Positions 1 through 10,198 of a DNA stretch of 64,000 nt are shown here, piece after piece. The notes under the pieces are model-generated. The model saw nothing but the letters and a program-made list of their open reading frames with translations. It ran no database searches and had not been told where the DNA came from. Source of the stretch: an uncultured Bryobacteraceae bacterium (GTDB lineage Bacteria > Acidobacteriota > Terriglobia > Bryobacterales > Bryobacteraceae); the NCBI GenBank assembly GCA_937924525.1, contig CALDSU010000005.1, positions 558,001-622,000 on the forward strand, given 5' to 3'. Positions within the stretch are counted from its first letter, which is position 1, and each line of letters starts with the position of its first letter. The position numbers and the translations under genes were made by a program.

Positions 1-1821
1 TGTCACGACCACAAGTTCGACCCGATTGAACAGCGCGACTACTACCGGATGGCGGCTATTTTCAACGGCGTCGTGCATGGCGAACGGGAGTTGGCGGCCG
101 CGGCGGAAAAAGAGAGGCACGCCGCCGCTAGGGAACCGTGGGAGCGCGCACTGCGCGAGGTCCGCGAGCGCCTGGCGGCCATCCGCGAAGCCGCGCGGCC
201 GGAAGTGGCTGCTCAGCGCGAGGCGATTCTGGCCGCCTACCGTCCGCCTGTGAGCGACCGCTTCACCGAAGAGCGGTTCGCGGCGGTGCGGGCGAAATGG
301 ATCCGGCTGCGGATCACCGGGACGCCAAACAACTCGCCGGCCGCGATCGATGAGATGGAAGTTTGGGAGGGATCGCGAAATGTTGCGCTGGCTTCCGCCG
401 GCGCCCGCGTGTCGGCCAGTTCGGAACGCCGGGCCGATGACGATCCCGAGGCCTATGCGGCCCGCCACCTGATCGACGGCCGGTTCGACCGCCGCTGGTT
501 CGCCGCCTCCGGCGGCCCGGTGGAGATCACCATCGAGCTTGCCGCGCCGGCGCTCGTCGACCGTGTGTCCTGGTCGCGCGACCGGGAGGGCGGGTTTCAG
601 GGCAAATTCGCCGGACCGCCGGTGACCGGTTACGTGGTGGAAGCGTCGGCCGACGGGCGCGCGTGGCGGCCGGTGGCCAGCGCGGAGGGTCGCCTCCCGT
701 ACTCCCCGGCGGAGCGCGAGGCGCTCGTGTTGCGCGCCGTGCTGCCGGAGGCGCAGCGCCGCGAATGGGAGACTCTGGAAGCCCGCCGGGCGGAACTCGA
801 AGACCGGCTGGCGAAATTTCCGAAGCTGCCCGTGGCCTATATCGGGCGGGCCGAACAACCCAGGGAACCGGTGTACTTGCTCAAGGGCGGCAACGTGATG
901 GACCGCGCCGGGGTGGTGACGCCGGCCAGCCTGTCGGCGTTCTCGTTCGCCCGCTTTTCCCTGGAAGAGGAGCAGCCGGAAGGGGAGCGGCGCGTGGCCC
1001 TCGCGCGCTGGCTGACCGATGCGCGCAACCCGCTCACCCCGCGGGTGCTGGCCAACCGGATCTGGCATTACCATTTCGGCCGCGGCATCGTCGGCACGCC
1101 CAGCGATTTCGGATTCCAGGGCGAGGCGCCCTCGCATCCGGCGCTGTTAGATTACCTGGCCCTGCGGCTGCTGGCGCACGGCTGGCGTCTCAAGCCGCTG
1201 CATCGCGAGATCCTGCTGTCGCAGGCGTATCGTCAGTCCAGCGCCTTCGACGAAGGGAAAGCCCGCGTGGACGCTGAAGCGCGGCTGTTGTGGCGCTATC
1301 CGCCGCAGCGGCTTTCGGCCGAGGCGATCCGCGACGCCATCCTGGCGGTTTCGGGGGCCCTGGACCGGCGGATGGGCGGCCCCGGCTTTCACCTGTTCCG
1401 CTACACGGTGGACAACGTCGCCACCTACTATCCGCTCGAACGGTTTGGACCGGAGACCTTCCGGCGGGCCGTCTATCAGACCGCCGCGCGTTCGGTGCGC
1501 AGCGAACTGCTCGGCCAGTACGATTGCCCGGATTCTTCGCTGCCCGAGCCCAAGCGTTCCGTCACCACCTCGCCTTTGCAGGCGCTGGCCTTGTTCAATA
1601 ACAGCTTTGTCATCGAGCAGGCGGAGTTGCTGGCCGGGCGCCTGCGGAAGGAAGCAGGCGCCGATCCCGCGCGCCAGGTGGATTGGGCGTTTGTGCTGGC
1701 CTTCGGCCGGCCGGCCGAGCCCGGCGAGCGCGCCGCCGCCGCCGCCCTGGTGGAACGGCATGGCCTGGCGGCCTTCTGCCGCGCGTTGTTCAACGCCAAC
1801 GAATTTATCTACGTGATGTGA
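1..1821 (+). CDS. PSD1 (DUF1553) domain protein, 5' end cut by window
   Basis: The reading frame is open from base 1 and begins with CHDHKFDPI, the typical end of the DUF1549 (PSCyt2) domain, so the N-terminal part (usually a c-type cytochrome domain plus DUF1549) lies outside the window. About residues 95-220 of the visible part look like an F5/8-type-C (discoidin-like) carbohydrate-binding domain inserted before DUF1553 (about 310-590), which is recognised by the RWLTDARNPLTPRVLANRIW and FGFQGEAPSHP motifs. Family proteins are exported and common in Planctomycetes, Verrucomicrobia and Acidobacteria. Their reaction is not established, but they are associated with polysaccharide utilisation. 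The following DUF1501 gene starts 11 bases downstream, the usual pairing for this family, so the two are probably co-transcribed. Confidence 0.88.
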   Translation, partial: CHDHKFDPIEQRDYYRMAAIFNGVVHGERELAAAAEKERHAAAREPWERALREVRERLAAIREAARPEVAAQREAILAAYRPPVSDRFTEERFAAVRAKWIRLRITGTPNNSPAAIDEMEVWEGSRNVALASAGARVSASSERRADDDPEAYAARHLIDGRFDRRWFAASGGPVEITIELAAPALVDRVSWSRDREGGFQGKFAGPPVTGYVVEASADGRAWRPVASAEGRLPYSPAEREALVLRAVLPEAQRREWETLEARRAELEDRLAKFPKLPVAYIGRAEQPREPVYLLKGGNVMDRAGVVTPASLSAFSFARFSLEEEQPEGERRVALARWLTDARNPLTPRVLANRIWHYHFGRGIVGTPSDFGFQGEAPSHPALLDYLALRLLAHGWRLKPLHREILLSQAYRQSSAFDEGKARVDAEARLLWRYPPQRLSAEAIRDAILAVSGALDRRMGGPGFHLFRYTVDNVATYYPLERFGPETFRRAVYQTAARSVRSELLGQYDCPDSSLPEPKRSVTTSPLQALALFNNSFVIEQAELLAGRLRKEAGADPARQVDWAFVLAFGRPAEPGERAAAAALVERHGLAAFCRALFNANEFIYVM

Positions 1822-1832
1822 GAACCTGCGCT

Positions 1833-3215
1833 ATGACCCGGCGGAAACTATTTGGCGATTTGTGCTGGGGGCTGCCGGCGCTGGCAGCCATGCAACTGCT
1901 GGCCGGAGGGCGGGTGACGCCGCATCATCGGCCGCGGGCCCGGCGCGTGCTGCAAATTTTCTGTCCCGGGGGCGCGTCGCATCTCGACCTGTGGGACTAC
2001 AAACCGGAACTGGAGAAACGCTCCGGCCAGCCCATGCCGGGGGTGGAAAAGGAAGTCAGCTTTCAAGGGGCCAACGGAGCGCTGATGCGCAGTCCGTGGA
2101 AGTTCGTGCGCCGCGGCCAGTGCGGCAAATACATCACGGAGCTGCTGCCGCACCTGGGCGAACTGGCGGACGAGCTGGCGTTCGTGCACTCGATGACGTC
2201 GCGCAGCAACACGCACGGGCCCGCGTGCGTGATGATGAATACCGGCTTCGCGGTGGAGGGGTTTCCCTCGGCGGGCGCGTGGGTCAGCTATGCCCTGGGC
2301 TCGGAGAACGAGAACCTGCCGGCGTTTGTGGCCATCCCCGATGTGCGGGGCATTCCGCCCTCGGGTCCCGCGAACTGGACCGCGGGTTTCCTGCCCGCCG
2401 AGCATCAGGGCATTGCGTTCCACGCCGCCGAGCCGATTCGCAATTTGGCGCGGCCCGCGGGCGTCAGCGAGGCCGAAGACGAGGCCGCACGCGTCTTCCT
2501 GGAGCAACTGAACGAAACCCATGCGGCGCGCCATCCCGGCGCCGGCGACCTGCGCGCGCGCATGGCGGCTTACGCGCTGGCCGCGCGCATGCAACTGTCC
2601 GCGCCGGAAGTCGCCGACCTGGGCGCCGAGAGCGAGGCGACCCACCGGCTTTACGGCGCGCGCGACGCCAACCCGCTGCTCGCCGCCTACGCCCGCAATT
2701 GCCTGCTGGCGCGCCGGCTGCTCGAACGCGGCGTGCGGTATGTGCAGTTGTTTTGCGCCTCGCGCGCCTCGGGGGTCGACGGGCTCCTGAACTGGGACGC
2801 GCACAAGACCCTGCAAGCCGACTACGAACGCCACGCTCCCATCCTGGACCAGCCGACTGCGGGTTTGCTGCGCGACTTGAAAGCGCGCGGTCTGCTCCAG
2901 GACACGCTGGTGCTGTGGACCACGGAATTTGGGCGCATGCCGACGCACCAGGAAGGCACGCTGGGCCGGGACCACAACCCGGACGCCTTCACCGTCTGGA
3001 TGGCGGGGGCGGGAATCCGGGGCGGCGTCAGCTATGGGGCGACCGACGATTTCGGCCGGCGGGCGGTGGACGGCGTCGCGACCATCCATGACTTCTGGGC
3101 GACCGTGCTGGACGTGCTCGGGCTCGACCATGGACGGCTGACGTGGTATCACAATGGCCTGAACCGCCGTCTGACGGATGTACACGGCCACGTGCTGCGC
3201 CCGATTCTCGCGTAA
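1833..3215 (+). CDS. DUF1501 family protein (alkaline-phosphatase-like fold, exported)
   Basis: This encodes 460 residues. The start at ATG 1833 gives MTRRKLFGDLCWG followed by a hydrophobic stretch, a TAT-like or Sec export signal; an in-frame upstream ATG at 1683 would run deep into the preceding gene. DUF1501 hallmarks are visible: FCPGGASHLDLWDYKP near the N-terminus, then MTSRSNTHGPACVMMNTGF, and the C-terminal VLWTTEFGRMPTHQ and GRDHNPDAFTVWMAGAGIRGG blocks. The family is related to sulfatases and alkaline phosphatases, but the activity of these paired proteins is unknown. It almost always follows a DUF1549/DUF1553 gene, as here, suggesting a joint periplasmic or outer-membrane complex. 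Confidence 0.9.
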   Translation: MTRRKLFGDLCWGLPALAAMQLLAGGRVTPHHRPRARRVLQIFCPGGASHLDLWDYKPELEKRSGQPMPGVEKEVSFQGANGALMRSPWKFVRRGQCGKYITELLPHLGELADELAFVHSMTSRSNTHGPACVMMNTGFAVEGFPSAGAWVSYALGSENENLPAFVAIPDVRGIPPSGPANWTAGFLPAEHQGIAFHAAEPIRNLARPAGVSEAEDEAARVFLEQLNETHAARHPGAGDLRARMAAYALAARMQLSAPEVADLGAESEATHRLYGARDANPLLAAYARNCLLARRLLERGVRYVQLFCASRASGVDGLLNWDAHKTLQADYERHAPILDQPTAGLLRDLKARGLLQDTLVLWTTEFGRMPTHQEGTLGRDHNPDAFTVWMAGAGIRGGVSYGATDDFGRRAVDGVATIHDFWATVLDVLGLDHGRLTWYHNGLNRRLTDVHGHVLRPILA

Positions 3216-3312
3216 GGGCCGGGTCGTTTTCTCCGCTCGCGCGGAAAGCGGAACGTGGCGCCGCGCGGCGTGCGGAGCCGGATCGAGTGGTCAATCGCTT
3301 GGGAGGCGAGGG

Positions 3313-3318
3313 TATACT
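3313..3318 (+). promoter_or_regulatory. Possible -10 box upstream of the YtxH-like gene
   Basis: TATACT stands 53 bases before the ATG at 3372 in the 156-base gap after the DUF1501 gene. No convincing -35 lies at 16-18 bases; TGGTCA at 3288 would be 19 bases away. The gap is the only place for a promoter serving the YtxH-like and coiled-coil genes. Confidence 0.3.
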
Positions 3319-3371
3319 GTAAGTGCAACGCTGGCGAATTCGTCGCCGCGTCCCGCGAAAGGAAGACAACT

Positions 3372-3692
3372 ATGGCAGAACAGAATAGCGGCATTGGATA
3401 CTTCCTGGTCGGTTTGGGGTTGGGAGTCGCCGTGGGGATGCTGTTTGCTCCCAAGTCTGGCGAAGAAACGCGGCAGTATTTGCGAACGAAGGCCAACGAG
3501 GGGACGGATTATCTGAAGCACCGGGCCGACGAGGGCGCCGAATTCGTCAAAAGGCGCGGCGAACAGCTGCGGGAATCCGCCACCGAGGTGCTGGAGAAGA
3601 GCCGGGAGGCTTTGAATCGGCAGAAGGAGCAGTTGGCCTCCGCCCTGGAAGCCGGTCGGCAGGCGTATCGGGAGACGGTAAAAGAGAGCTAG
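3372..3692 (+). CDS. YtxH-like membrane-anchored stress protein
   Basis: 106 residues from ATG 3372, preceded by AGGAAG. Residues 7-25 form a glycine-rich hydrophobic segment (FLVGLGLGVAVGMLFAP) ending in KSGEETRQYLRTKA, the signature of the YtxH/gas-vesicle-protein-like family. The rest is a charged helix with semi-repeated blocks (EGTDYLKHRADEGAEFVKRR) expected to form a coiled coil. Bacillus YtxH is a general-stress protein of unknown mechanism; the same broad role is inferred here. It lies 40 bases before another membrane-anchored coiled-coil protein, and the two probably form one transcription unit. Confidence 0.8.
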   Translation: MAEQNSGIGYFLVGLGLGVAVGMLFAPKSGEETRQYLRTKANEGTDYLKHRADEGAEFVKRRGEQLRESATEVLEKSREALNRQKEQLASALEAGRQAYRETVKES

Positions 3693-3732
3693 CGCGGCCC
3701 CGCGGGCGGGATTCCGGCCCGGAGAGCACGAC

Positions 3733-4239
3733 ATGTCGGACGCCACCTTTCGAACGGTTATCACTATTTTTGTTTGCCTGGCCACGCTCGCGATGGTCAG
3801 TCAGGCGCTTTTCGCGTTCGGCGCTTTTCGCATGGTCCGGCAGGTGCGGGGACGCCTGCTGGGACTGCTGGACCGGGCCGAGCCGGTGGTAGACAGGGCA
3901 AGCCGGATTGTCGAGGAAGCGCGCCCGCGGATCGACCTGGTGACCCGCACGGCGATGGAAGTCGCGGAAACCACCAGAGCGCAAGTGCAACGCTACGACC
4001 TGCTGCTGAGCGAAGCCGCGGAAAGAGCGCGCGTCCAAGTCGACCGCATCGACTACGCGGTGGCGGATACCGTGGAGAAACTGACCGAGACGACGGCGGC
4101 GATGCAGCGTTCGCTGCTCCGCCCCGTGCGCGAGGTGAACGGCGTCATGAACGGCGTCCGCGCGGCTCTTGCCACCCTGGCGATGGGCAAACGGCCTACC
4201 GTGGAACAGGTGACCCAGGACGAGGAGATGTTCATCTGA
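3733..4239 (+). CDS. Membrane-anchored coiled-coil protein, function unknown
   Basis: 168 residues from ATG 3733 with GGAGAG just upstream. One N-terminal transmembrane helix (about residues 8-30) is followed by a long amphipathic, charged helix rich in Arg, Glu and Val (about 35-140), with no cysteines and no recognisable catalytic motif. The organisation resembles DUF948-type proteins, which are membrane-tethered and chemoreceptor-like in shape, and such genes often stand next to YtxH-like genes as here. An envelope or stress role is only inferred. Confidence 0.75.
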   Translation: MSDATFRTVITIFVCLATLAMVSQALFAFGAFRMVRQVRGRLLGLLDRAEPVVDRASRIVEEARPRIDLVTRTAMEVAETTRAQVQRYDLLLSEAAERARVQVDRIDYAVADTVEKLTETTAAMQRSLLRPVREVNGVMNGVRAALATLAMGKRPTVEQVTQDEEMFI

Positions 4240-4282
4240 CACGGAATCCCGGCAGCAATCCGGCGCGCGCTGTGAAACCGGC

Positions 4283-5050
4283 GTGATCGACATTCATTCA
4301 CACATTCTGCCTGGAGTGGACGACGGGCCGGAAACTCTTGAAGAATCCGTCGCGATGCTGGAACTGGCGGCGGCCGATGGAACCACCGATATCGTCGCCA
4401 CCCCGCACGCGAATCACGAGTACGCGTTTGATCCCGGCTTAGCGGAGTCCAAGATCCGGGAATTGGCCGGCGCGGCGGGAAGCCGGATCCGGATCCACCT
4501 GGGTTGCGACCTGCACCTGTCGTTCGACAACATCGAGTCTGCGCTGAGCGATCCCCGCAAGTACACCATTAACCAGCGCAAGTACCTCCTGGTGGAGTTC
4601 TCCGATTTACTGATCCCCAAGACCACGGACGATGTGTTCGCCCGGATGCTGGCGGGCGGCATCGTGCCGATCATCACCCACCCGGAGCGCAATGGCCTGC
4701 TGCAAACCCGTCTGGAGCGGCTGGCGCGCTGGGTGCAGACCGGCTGCCTGATTCAGGTGACGGCAGCCTCGTTGCTGGGGCGATTCGGACGCCAAGCGAG
4801 GGCGGCCAGCGACGCATTGGTGGAGCGGGGACTGGTGCACATCGTGGCCAGCGACGCGCACGACACCACTCATCGCCCGCCCATCCTGAGCGAAGCGTTC
4901 GCCTATGTGTCGCGCAAGTGGGGGCCGCGCCGCGCCGAGCACCTGTTCTCGCTGAACCCGATGGCCGTTCTCACGGGAGACCCCCTGGTGGAGGGCGGCC
5001 TCGCGCCGCAAACGCAGCACTCACGCCGGCCTTGGTACCGGTTCTGGTAG
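4283..5050 (+). CDS. CpsB/CapC-type PHP-domain tyrosine phosphatase
   Basis: 255 residues from a GTG start at 4283. It contains the PHP metal-binding motifs in order: HSHILPGVDDG (residues 5-15), TPHANHEY (about 40-47), the ITHPERN block (about 132) and SDAH (about 191). This matches the manganese-dependent phosphotyrosine-protein phosphatase family CpsB/YwqE, which dephosphorylates the BY-kinase that controls capsule or exopolysaccharide export. Length fits the family (about 250). No kinase or polysaccharide export gene is adjacent, so the partner is elsewhere. Confidence 0.88.
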   Translation: MIDIHSHILPGVDDGPETLEESVAMLELAAADGTTDIVATPHANHEYAFDPGLAESKIRELAGAAGSRIRIHLGCDLHLSFDNIESALSDPRKYTINQRKYLLVEFSDLLIPKTTDDVFARMLAGGIVPIITHPERNGLLQTRLERLARWVQTGCLIQVTAASLLGRFGRQARAASDALVERGLVHIVASDAHDTTHRPPILSEAFAYVSRKWGPRRAEHLFSLNPMAVLTGDPLVEGGLAPQTQHSRRPWYRFW

Positions 5051-5082
5051 AGTCGGCGCCGCTGGCGGGCGCGGCAACGAAC

Positions 5083-5685
5083 TCAGGCTTCGCGCGTGGT
5101 GGTCATGCCCCGGTCGACAATCAATTCCGGATGCTCGGCGCGGAATTGCTCCGCCACGTGGCAGTTCCAGCAGACGGGCTGGTGCGTTTCCAACACTCCG
5201 TAGACCTGTTCTGGCTGGATCTCGCTCCACAGCAGCGTCTTTCCTTCCGGCGTGCGCAGCGCGGGGCGATGCTCCAACCAATTGATGTTGCTCAGGTCCT
5301 GGCCGCAGAACACGCACTGCTTACCGCGATACCACGCATTCAGGATGTTCTTGAGCAAACAGCCTTCCGGCGAAGCTTCAATCTGCGACAGACACATCTG
5401 GCCGCAACCGGCCCGCTCCGGCCACCGGGTGCATTCGGTGAGCCTGAGTTCGGGCTTGCCCCCCACGCCCGTGAGGGTGGCATGCACCCGGTCGAGTTCG
5501 ACGGCGACCGTCTGCTTGTTCTCGGGGCAAGTGACGACCCGGGTGCCGCCGAAGCGGAGAAAGCCGGAGAACAACCGCCGCAGCACCAGGATGGCGATGC
5601 CGGCCGCCACCAGGATCAGGATGAGATTCACCAAGCCTTTCAGCGTCAGCAGGGCGCCCAACCCGGAAGAAATCTCGGATAACAT
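5083..5685 (-). CDS. Cys-rich single-pass membrane protein, unknown
   Basis: 200 residues. ATG 5685 was chosen because AGGAGGT stands 8 bases upstream; a longer in-frame start at 5973 would overrun the divergent gene. Residues 15-36 form a transmembrane helix followed by RR. The rest carries Cys53, 85, 94, 98, 109, then CVFC (124-127) and CWNCH (172-176). The paired CxxC motifs suggest a zinc ribbon or an iron-sulfur or redox centre. CWNCH also fits the covalent heme c motif, but the protein has no clear signal peptide. No family is recognised. The gene converges with the PHP phosphatase gene and diverges from the small exported protein at 5952. Confidence 0.7.
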   Translation of the reverse strand: MLSEISSGLGALLTLKGLVNLILILVAAGIAILVLRRLFSGFLRFGGTRVVTCPENKQTVAVELDRVHATLTGVGGKPELRLTECTRWPERAGCGQMCLSQIEASPEGCLLKNILNAWYRGKQCVFCGQDLSNINWLEHRPALRTPEGKTLLWSEIQPEQVYGVLETHQPVCWNCHVAEQFRAEHPELIVDRGMTTTREA

Positions 5686-5951
5686 GACGTTGCACCTCCT
5701 CGCCACAGTCTGTTGCAACCGGAAGCCCGAACCCTGGCGCCAGTCCTCAAGTTTTGCAAAATCAGAATGATGGAGCGTAGGAAAGCGGGGTTGACCCGGC
5801 AGGTTTCCGTTTCGGCGCCGGGTGAAATCCCCCACGGGAAGCCGAGTTAAATCAGCCAACTCCGCCCGTGGCAGGCTCGCAAAACCGCCATGTTGGGCTC
5901 TTTGGCGGTTGGCGCACGACGTGCATTGCCCAAGCCAGGAAGGAGCCCTCC

Positions 5952-6341
5952 ATGAGGAGATTTCACGCAGCAATCGGGTTCTTGGTTCTCGTGGTGATGG
6001 TTGTCCCGCTGGCCTCTCTGCTGCTGGCGAAGGATCCGCTGCCCCCGGCCACGCCGTTTATGCGGCGGGTGGAGCCGGCGTCCGTGCGCGCTGGCGAGTT
6101 GGCGACGGCGTTCGGCGATGCGCTCGACAAGAGCCGCGTGGACGCGTTGTACCTGACCGACGGGAAGAACGACATCAAGACAGAGATTGTGAATCAGTCG
6201 GAAAGCTCGATCCAGTTTAAAGTGCCGGCCAACACCGCGGTCGGGCGGTACGCGCTGATGGTGCTGTTGGCTGGCGCGGATCCGAAGTTCATCGAGCAGC
6301 CGGTGTACTTGACCGTGATTAGCCAGATTTCCGGCAACTGA
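5952..6341 (+). CDS. Small exported protein with IPT/TIG-like beta domain
   Basis: 129 residues from ATG 5952, with AGGAG about 8 bases upstream. Residues 1-27 are a signal peptide or membrane anchor (MRRFHAAIGFLVLVVMVVPL). The remaining about 100 residues alternate short strands: PFMRRVEPASVRAGELATAFG, then VDALYLTDGKNDIKTEIVNQ and FKVPANTAVGRYALMVLL. This resembles an IPT/TIG immunoglobulin-like fold, a binding or structural module. No enzyme motif is present. It is transcribed divergently from the Cys-rich membrane protein; the 266-base gap holds two short palindromes (TTTTGCAAAA near 5754 and CTGGCGCCAG near 5733). Confidence 0.7.
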   Translation: MRRFHAAIGFLVLVVMVVPLASLLLAKDPLPPATPFMRRVEPASVRAGELATAFGDALDKSRVDALYLTDGKNDIKTEIVNQSESSIQFKVPANTAVGRYALMVLLAGADPKFIEQPVYLTVISQISGN

Positions 6342-6521
6342 CACGTCTGGAGGGTCAGTTTGGGAAGGCGCTGTCTGCCCCGCGCGACCGGCGGCGTGGC
6401 GGCGCGTCCTGCCGGCGGACGCTTTGGGCAGATCTCGTGTCGGGACAGACCGCTCCTGAGCGGCCCGGCTTGGGGGAATTCAGTTCGACACTTCCTGCGC
6501 CAGAGGCGTTACGCCATCCGA

Positions 6522-9500
6522 TCACCTGGTGGCGTCTTGTCCCGAGTCGCCGCGAAGCGCCCGCCAGCGGTTCAAACATGCTGCGAGAGCCTCAAGCCCA
6601 AAGGGTTTGGCGATGTAATCATCCATGCCTGCCGCCAGACAGCGCTCCCGATCCTCCGCCAGGGCGTTCGCGGTCAACGCGATTACCACGGGGCCGCCGG
6701 ACGGGCAGCGCTGGCGAATCCGGCGGGTGGCCTCGAATCCGTCCACCTCGGGCATCTGGCAATCCATCAACACCACGTCAAACGGTTCCCGTTCCAAGGC
6801 CTCCAGGGCTTCCCGGCCGTTGGCGGCGACCGAAACCTGATATCCCAGGCGCGCCAGCATCCCGGCGGCGACCTTGACGTTTACCGCGTTATCCTCCGCG
6901 ATGAGCACCCGCCAGTCGCCCGCTCCGCCGGGTTTCGCCAAGTCCGGAGGTTCAGGGGGTTGGCTCGGAGCAGGCAAGGCCCGCGGCAGCGCCAGCCGCA
7001 GGCGGAAGCACGAACCTTGGTTCGGTTCACTCTCCGCATCCAGCCGGCCGTCCATGCTTTCCGCCAGTCCCCGGGAGATCGCCAGGCCTAACCCGGAGCC
7101 TCCGTATTTCTCCGCCTGCGGCCCGGCTTGAGCGAACTTGCGGAAAATTCTGCCCAATTGCGCGGCCGTCATGCCGATGCCTGTGTCGCGCACGCTGAAG
7201 GTGAGCTCCCACCGCCCATCGGCGGCCTCCGCCCCGCTAACCGACAGCTCCACGAATCCCTGTTCGGTGAACTTGACGGCGTTCCCTAACAGATTCCCCA
7301 AGATCTGCCGCACGCGCGTCTGGTCCGCCTGGTACCACTCGGGAAGGCTTGGGGTGGACCAGTGGCACGACAGGCGCAGGCCTTTGGCGGCCGCCGCCTG
7401 CTCGAACAGGTCGGTCACCTGCTCGCACAAACGCCGGACATTCACGGGAGCGGGCCGAATCTGCAACTTCCCGGACTCGACGCGCGCCAGCTCCAGGACG
7501 TCGTTGACAATGGCAAGCAACCCGTGCGCGGATGCCGAGATGGTCTCGGCGCAGCGGCGCTGCTCCGGCGTGAGCTCGGTGCGTTCCAGCAGACTCAGCA
7601 TGCCGACGATCCCGTTCATGGGTGTGCGAATCTCGTGGCTCATCGTCGCGAGGAAGTCCGCCTTGGCTTGTGCGGCGGCTTCGGCCTGGTGGCGGGCGCG
7701 ATCCAGTTCGGCGGTTCGCTCCTTGACCCGCTGTTCGAGTTCCGCGTTCCGGGCGACCAGGGCGCGGGTTCGTATCCGCCCGACAAAGCTCCCGATGGCC
7801 AGCAGCAACGCCGCGGCGCCCAGACGGAAGTCAACACGCTCCCAGTAGCGTGGCGGAATCCGGAAAGAGACCAAAGCGCCTGCTTCGTTCCACACGCCGT
7901 CGTTGTTACAGGCTTGGACACGGAACCGATACTCGCCTTGCCCAAGCCGGGTGTAGACGGCGCGATTGCCGGTCCCGGCATCCACCCAGTCCGGGTCGAA
8001 TCCTTCGAGCCGGAACCGGTACCTCACCTTCGACGGCGCAAACAGGCTGAGTCCCGAGTAGCTGATCTCCACCCGTTCGGTCCCCGCGGGGAGCGCCGCC
8101 GGAGTATGCAGATCCACGGGTTTCCCATCCGCAGCCAGTTGTTCAATGTGGACCAGCGGGGGCAGCGGGTTCTCGCGCACTCTCGCCTCGTCTACTCCCA
8201 CCAGACCCGCCATGTTGGGGAACCACAACACCCCACCCGTCGTGGCGGCCTTCCACCCCTGACGGGCGACGCCGAAGTTCGCACTGCGCATCCCGTCGAG
8301 CAGGTCATATTGGCGGACCGCAGGTTCTTCCAATTTGCCCGGGGGACGGCGTTCGATCCGGACCAGGCTCCGCCGGGAGGCAAGCCACAACCTTCCCTTG
8401 CTGTCCTCGCCGATCTGGTAGAACTCGGTCTCCGGGTGGTGCAGGAACTGGTTGAACGAGAGCCAAGCCACGTCGAATTCACTGGCGTCCCGGCGACGAA
8501 CCAGTTCCGCCAAACCCCGGGAAGAGACTGCCCACAGTCGCCCCACCGAGTCTTCCAGCGTGGCGAAGACCGTCACCGGCCTGCCGTTTGCTTCGCCTCC
8601 AATGACTTGGCGGCATTGGTGATCCCGGCATTGCCACAGGCCCCCTTGCCAAAGCGATACGAGAAGTCCGTTATGCCCCGCGTCGAGCAGGTGGCGGGTC
8701 GCCGTCACCGCCATTTCAGGGGGCGTGTTCCACCAGTGGGGCCTTGGCCCCGCCAGCTCGCACAACCCCTTCGAGGAAACCACCCAGACCCCACCAGCGC
8801 GCCTGGTGGTTAACGCGCGCACGGCGGCGGGTTGTTCCGCTAGGCGCACCTTCCTGAACCGGCCTTGCCTCTCGGCCGCGAGGCCCCAGTCACCCCCTAC
8901 CCAGATGGTCCCCTCCCGATCCTCCCCGATCGCGCGAATCTCGGCGTCCGCCCGCCCAGCGGGCACCTGGACCCGGCGGATCTTTCCGTCCGGTTCCCGG
9001 CGGTCCAATCCCGCGCTGGTGCCGATCCATAGAACGCCGCGGCGGTCCCGATACACCGCAAACACGGGATTGCCGGAAAGGCCCTCCGCCTCGGTGAGGT
9101 TGGCGAACTTGGAATCCTTCACCCGGTACAGCCCGTCGCGGGTCGAGCCCAACCATAAGCTGCCTTCCCGGTCGACGAACATCGCCGGCAGCTTTGCGTG
9201 GTCCAGTTCTGCGGGTTTAAGAATTACCTCCCAGCGTCCGTGAGAGAGGCGGCTCAACCCCTGCTCGGAGGCGATCCAAAGAGCGCCTCGGTCCAGGCGC
9301 AAGCGCACCAGCGCCCCGGAAACCCGGGCGGCTTCCACCTTTTGAATCGTGCCCTCCCGCAGCGCAAACAGGCCTACTGACGTGCCCAACCACAGCCCGC
9401 CGTCCTCGTCCTCGACCATCGACTGCACAAACGCGGGCGGCGCCCGCCCGTTCCGCCACTCGCCGGCGAGCTGGCCGGAAGGCGAAAGACGCACCAGTCC

Positions 9501-10106
9501 GCCGGACAGCAGCCGCACCCACAGAAACCCCTCCCGATCCAGGAACCAGTCCCCGGCATCCTCCCCCAGCCCGCCGAAGCGAAAAACCTCCCGCGAGATG
9601 CGCTCGTTTTCGATCTGGTGGAGGGCTTCCCGCGTGGCGAGCCAGATGCGGTTCTGCCGGTCGGCGCCGACCCAGAGCACCCGTTTCCCACTGCTCGCCT
9701 CCACGAGGCGCTCAAAGCTGTCGTTCCGGCGCCGCCACAACTCGCCAGCCGAATTGCGCATCCAGAGACTGCCGTCCGCCGCCGCCAGCAGGCTCGCGGC
9801 GCTGAGCGTCTCCAATCCGGGCACGCGCTGGCGATCCCAGAACCCAAACTCTCGTCCGTCGAAACGCACCAGCCCCGCGGGCGTGGCCAGCCACAGGTAC
9901 CCATCCCGCGTCTGGGCGAGGGCGAAGATGGTTTCCTCAGGAAACCCCTCGCGCGGACCCCAGTGCTCCACGGTGTAGAAATGGGCCGGCTGGGCGGGGT
10001 CCAGCGCTTCCGCCCGGCGGACAGCCCCCCACCACAGCAGGGGCGCCAGCAGCGCCATGAGCCGCGGTCCCGCGCGCGCGCCGATTGAAAAGCCTGGACT
10101 GTTCAT
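6522..10106 (-). CDS. Hybrid histidine kinase with periplasmic propeller and Y_Y_Y domain
   Basis: 1194 residues from ATG 10106, the start that places a signal-anchor ([11 protein letters not shown]) near the N-terminus. Two-component regulator propeller repeats fill residues about 40-640 (units such as [17 protein letters not shown]), followed by a Y_Y_Y beta domain (about 680-750), a transmembrane helix (about 757-775), a coiled coil, HisKA ([15 protein letters not shown], phospho-His near 825), HATPase_c with N and G boxes, and a C-terminal receiver ([22 protein letters not shown]). Such proteins sense polysaccharide-derived ligands in Bacteroides HTCS systems, but here there is no C-terminal DNA-binding domain, so a separate response regulator or Hpt protein is needed. 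None is encoded beside it. Confidence 0.92.
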   Translation of the reverse strand: MNSPGFSIGARAGPRLMALLAPLLWWGAVRRAEALDPAQPAHFYTVEHWGPREGFPEETIFALAQTRDGYLWLATPAGLVRFDGREFGFWDRQRVPGLETLSAASLLAAADGSLWMRNSAGELWRRRNDSFERLVEASSGKRVLWVGADRQNRIWLATREALHQIENERISREVFRFGGLGEDAGDWFLDREGFLWVRLLSGGLVRLSPSGQLAGEWRNGRAPPAFVQSMVEDEDGGLWLGTSVGLFALREGTIQKVEAARVSGALVRLRLDRGALWIASEQGLSRLSHGRWEVILKPAELDHAKLPAMFVDREGSLWLGSTRDGLYRVKDSKFANLTEAEGLSGNPVFAVYRDRRGVLWIGTSAGLDRREPDGKIRRVQVPAGRADAEIRAIGEDREGTIWVGGDWGLAAERQGRFRKVRLAEQPAAVRALTTRRAGGVWVVSSKGLCELAGPRPHWWNTPPEMAVTATRHLLDAGHNGLLVSLWQGGLWQCRDHQCRQVIGGEANGRPVTVFATLEDSVGRLWAVSSRGLAELVRRRDASEFDVAWLSFNQFLHHPETEFYQIGEDSKGRLWLASRRSLVRIERRPPGKLEEPAVRQYDLLDGMRSANFGVARQGWKAATTGGVLWFPNMAGLVGVDEARVRENPLPPLVHIEQLAADGKPVDLHTPAALPAGTERVEISYSGLSLFAPSKVRYRFRLEGFDPDWVDAGTGNRAVYTRLGQGEYRFRVQACNNDGVWNEAGALVSFRIPPRYWERVDFRLGAAALLLAIGSFVGRIRTRALVARNAELEQRVKERTAELDRARHQAEAAAQAKADFLATMSHEIRTPMNGIVGMLSLLERTELTPEQRRCAETISASAHGLLAIVNDVLELARVESGKLQIRPAPVNVRRLCEQVTDLFEQAAAAKGLRLSCHWSTPSLPEWYQADQTRVRQILGNLLGNAVKFTEQGFVELSVSGAEAADGRWELTFSVRDTGIGMTAAQLGRIFRKFAQAGPQAEKYGGSGLGLAISRGLAESMDGRLDAESEPNQGSCFRLRLALPRALPAPSQPPEPPDLAKPGGAGDWRVLIAEDNAVNVKVAAGMLARLGYQVSVAANGREALEALEREPFDVVLMDCQMPEVDGFEATRRIRQRCPSGGPVVIALTANALAEDRERCLAAGMDDYIAKPFGLEALAACLNRWRALRGDSGQDATR

Positions 10107-10198
10107 CTGCCGGAGACCGGACCCCCTCAGCGCCCGCAGCGGGAGGCGCGTCTCATAGGCAATATCGGCAAGTGCAAACCGCGACTGTAGAGAATAGC

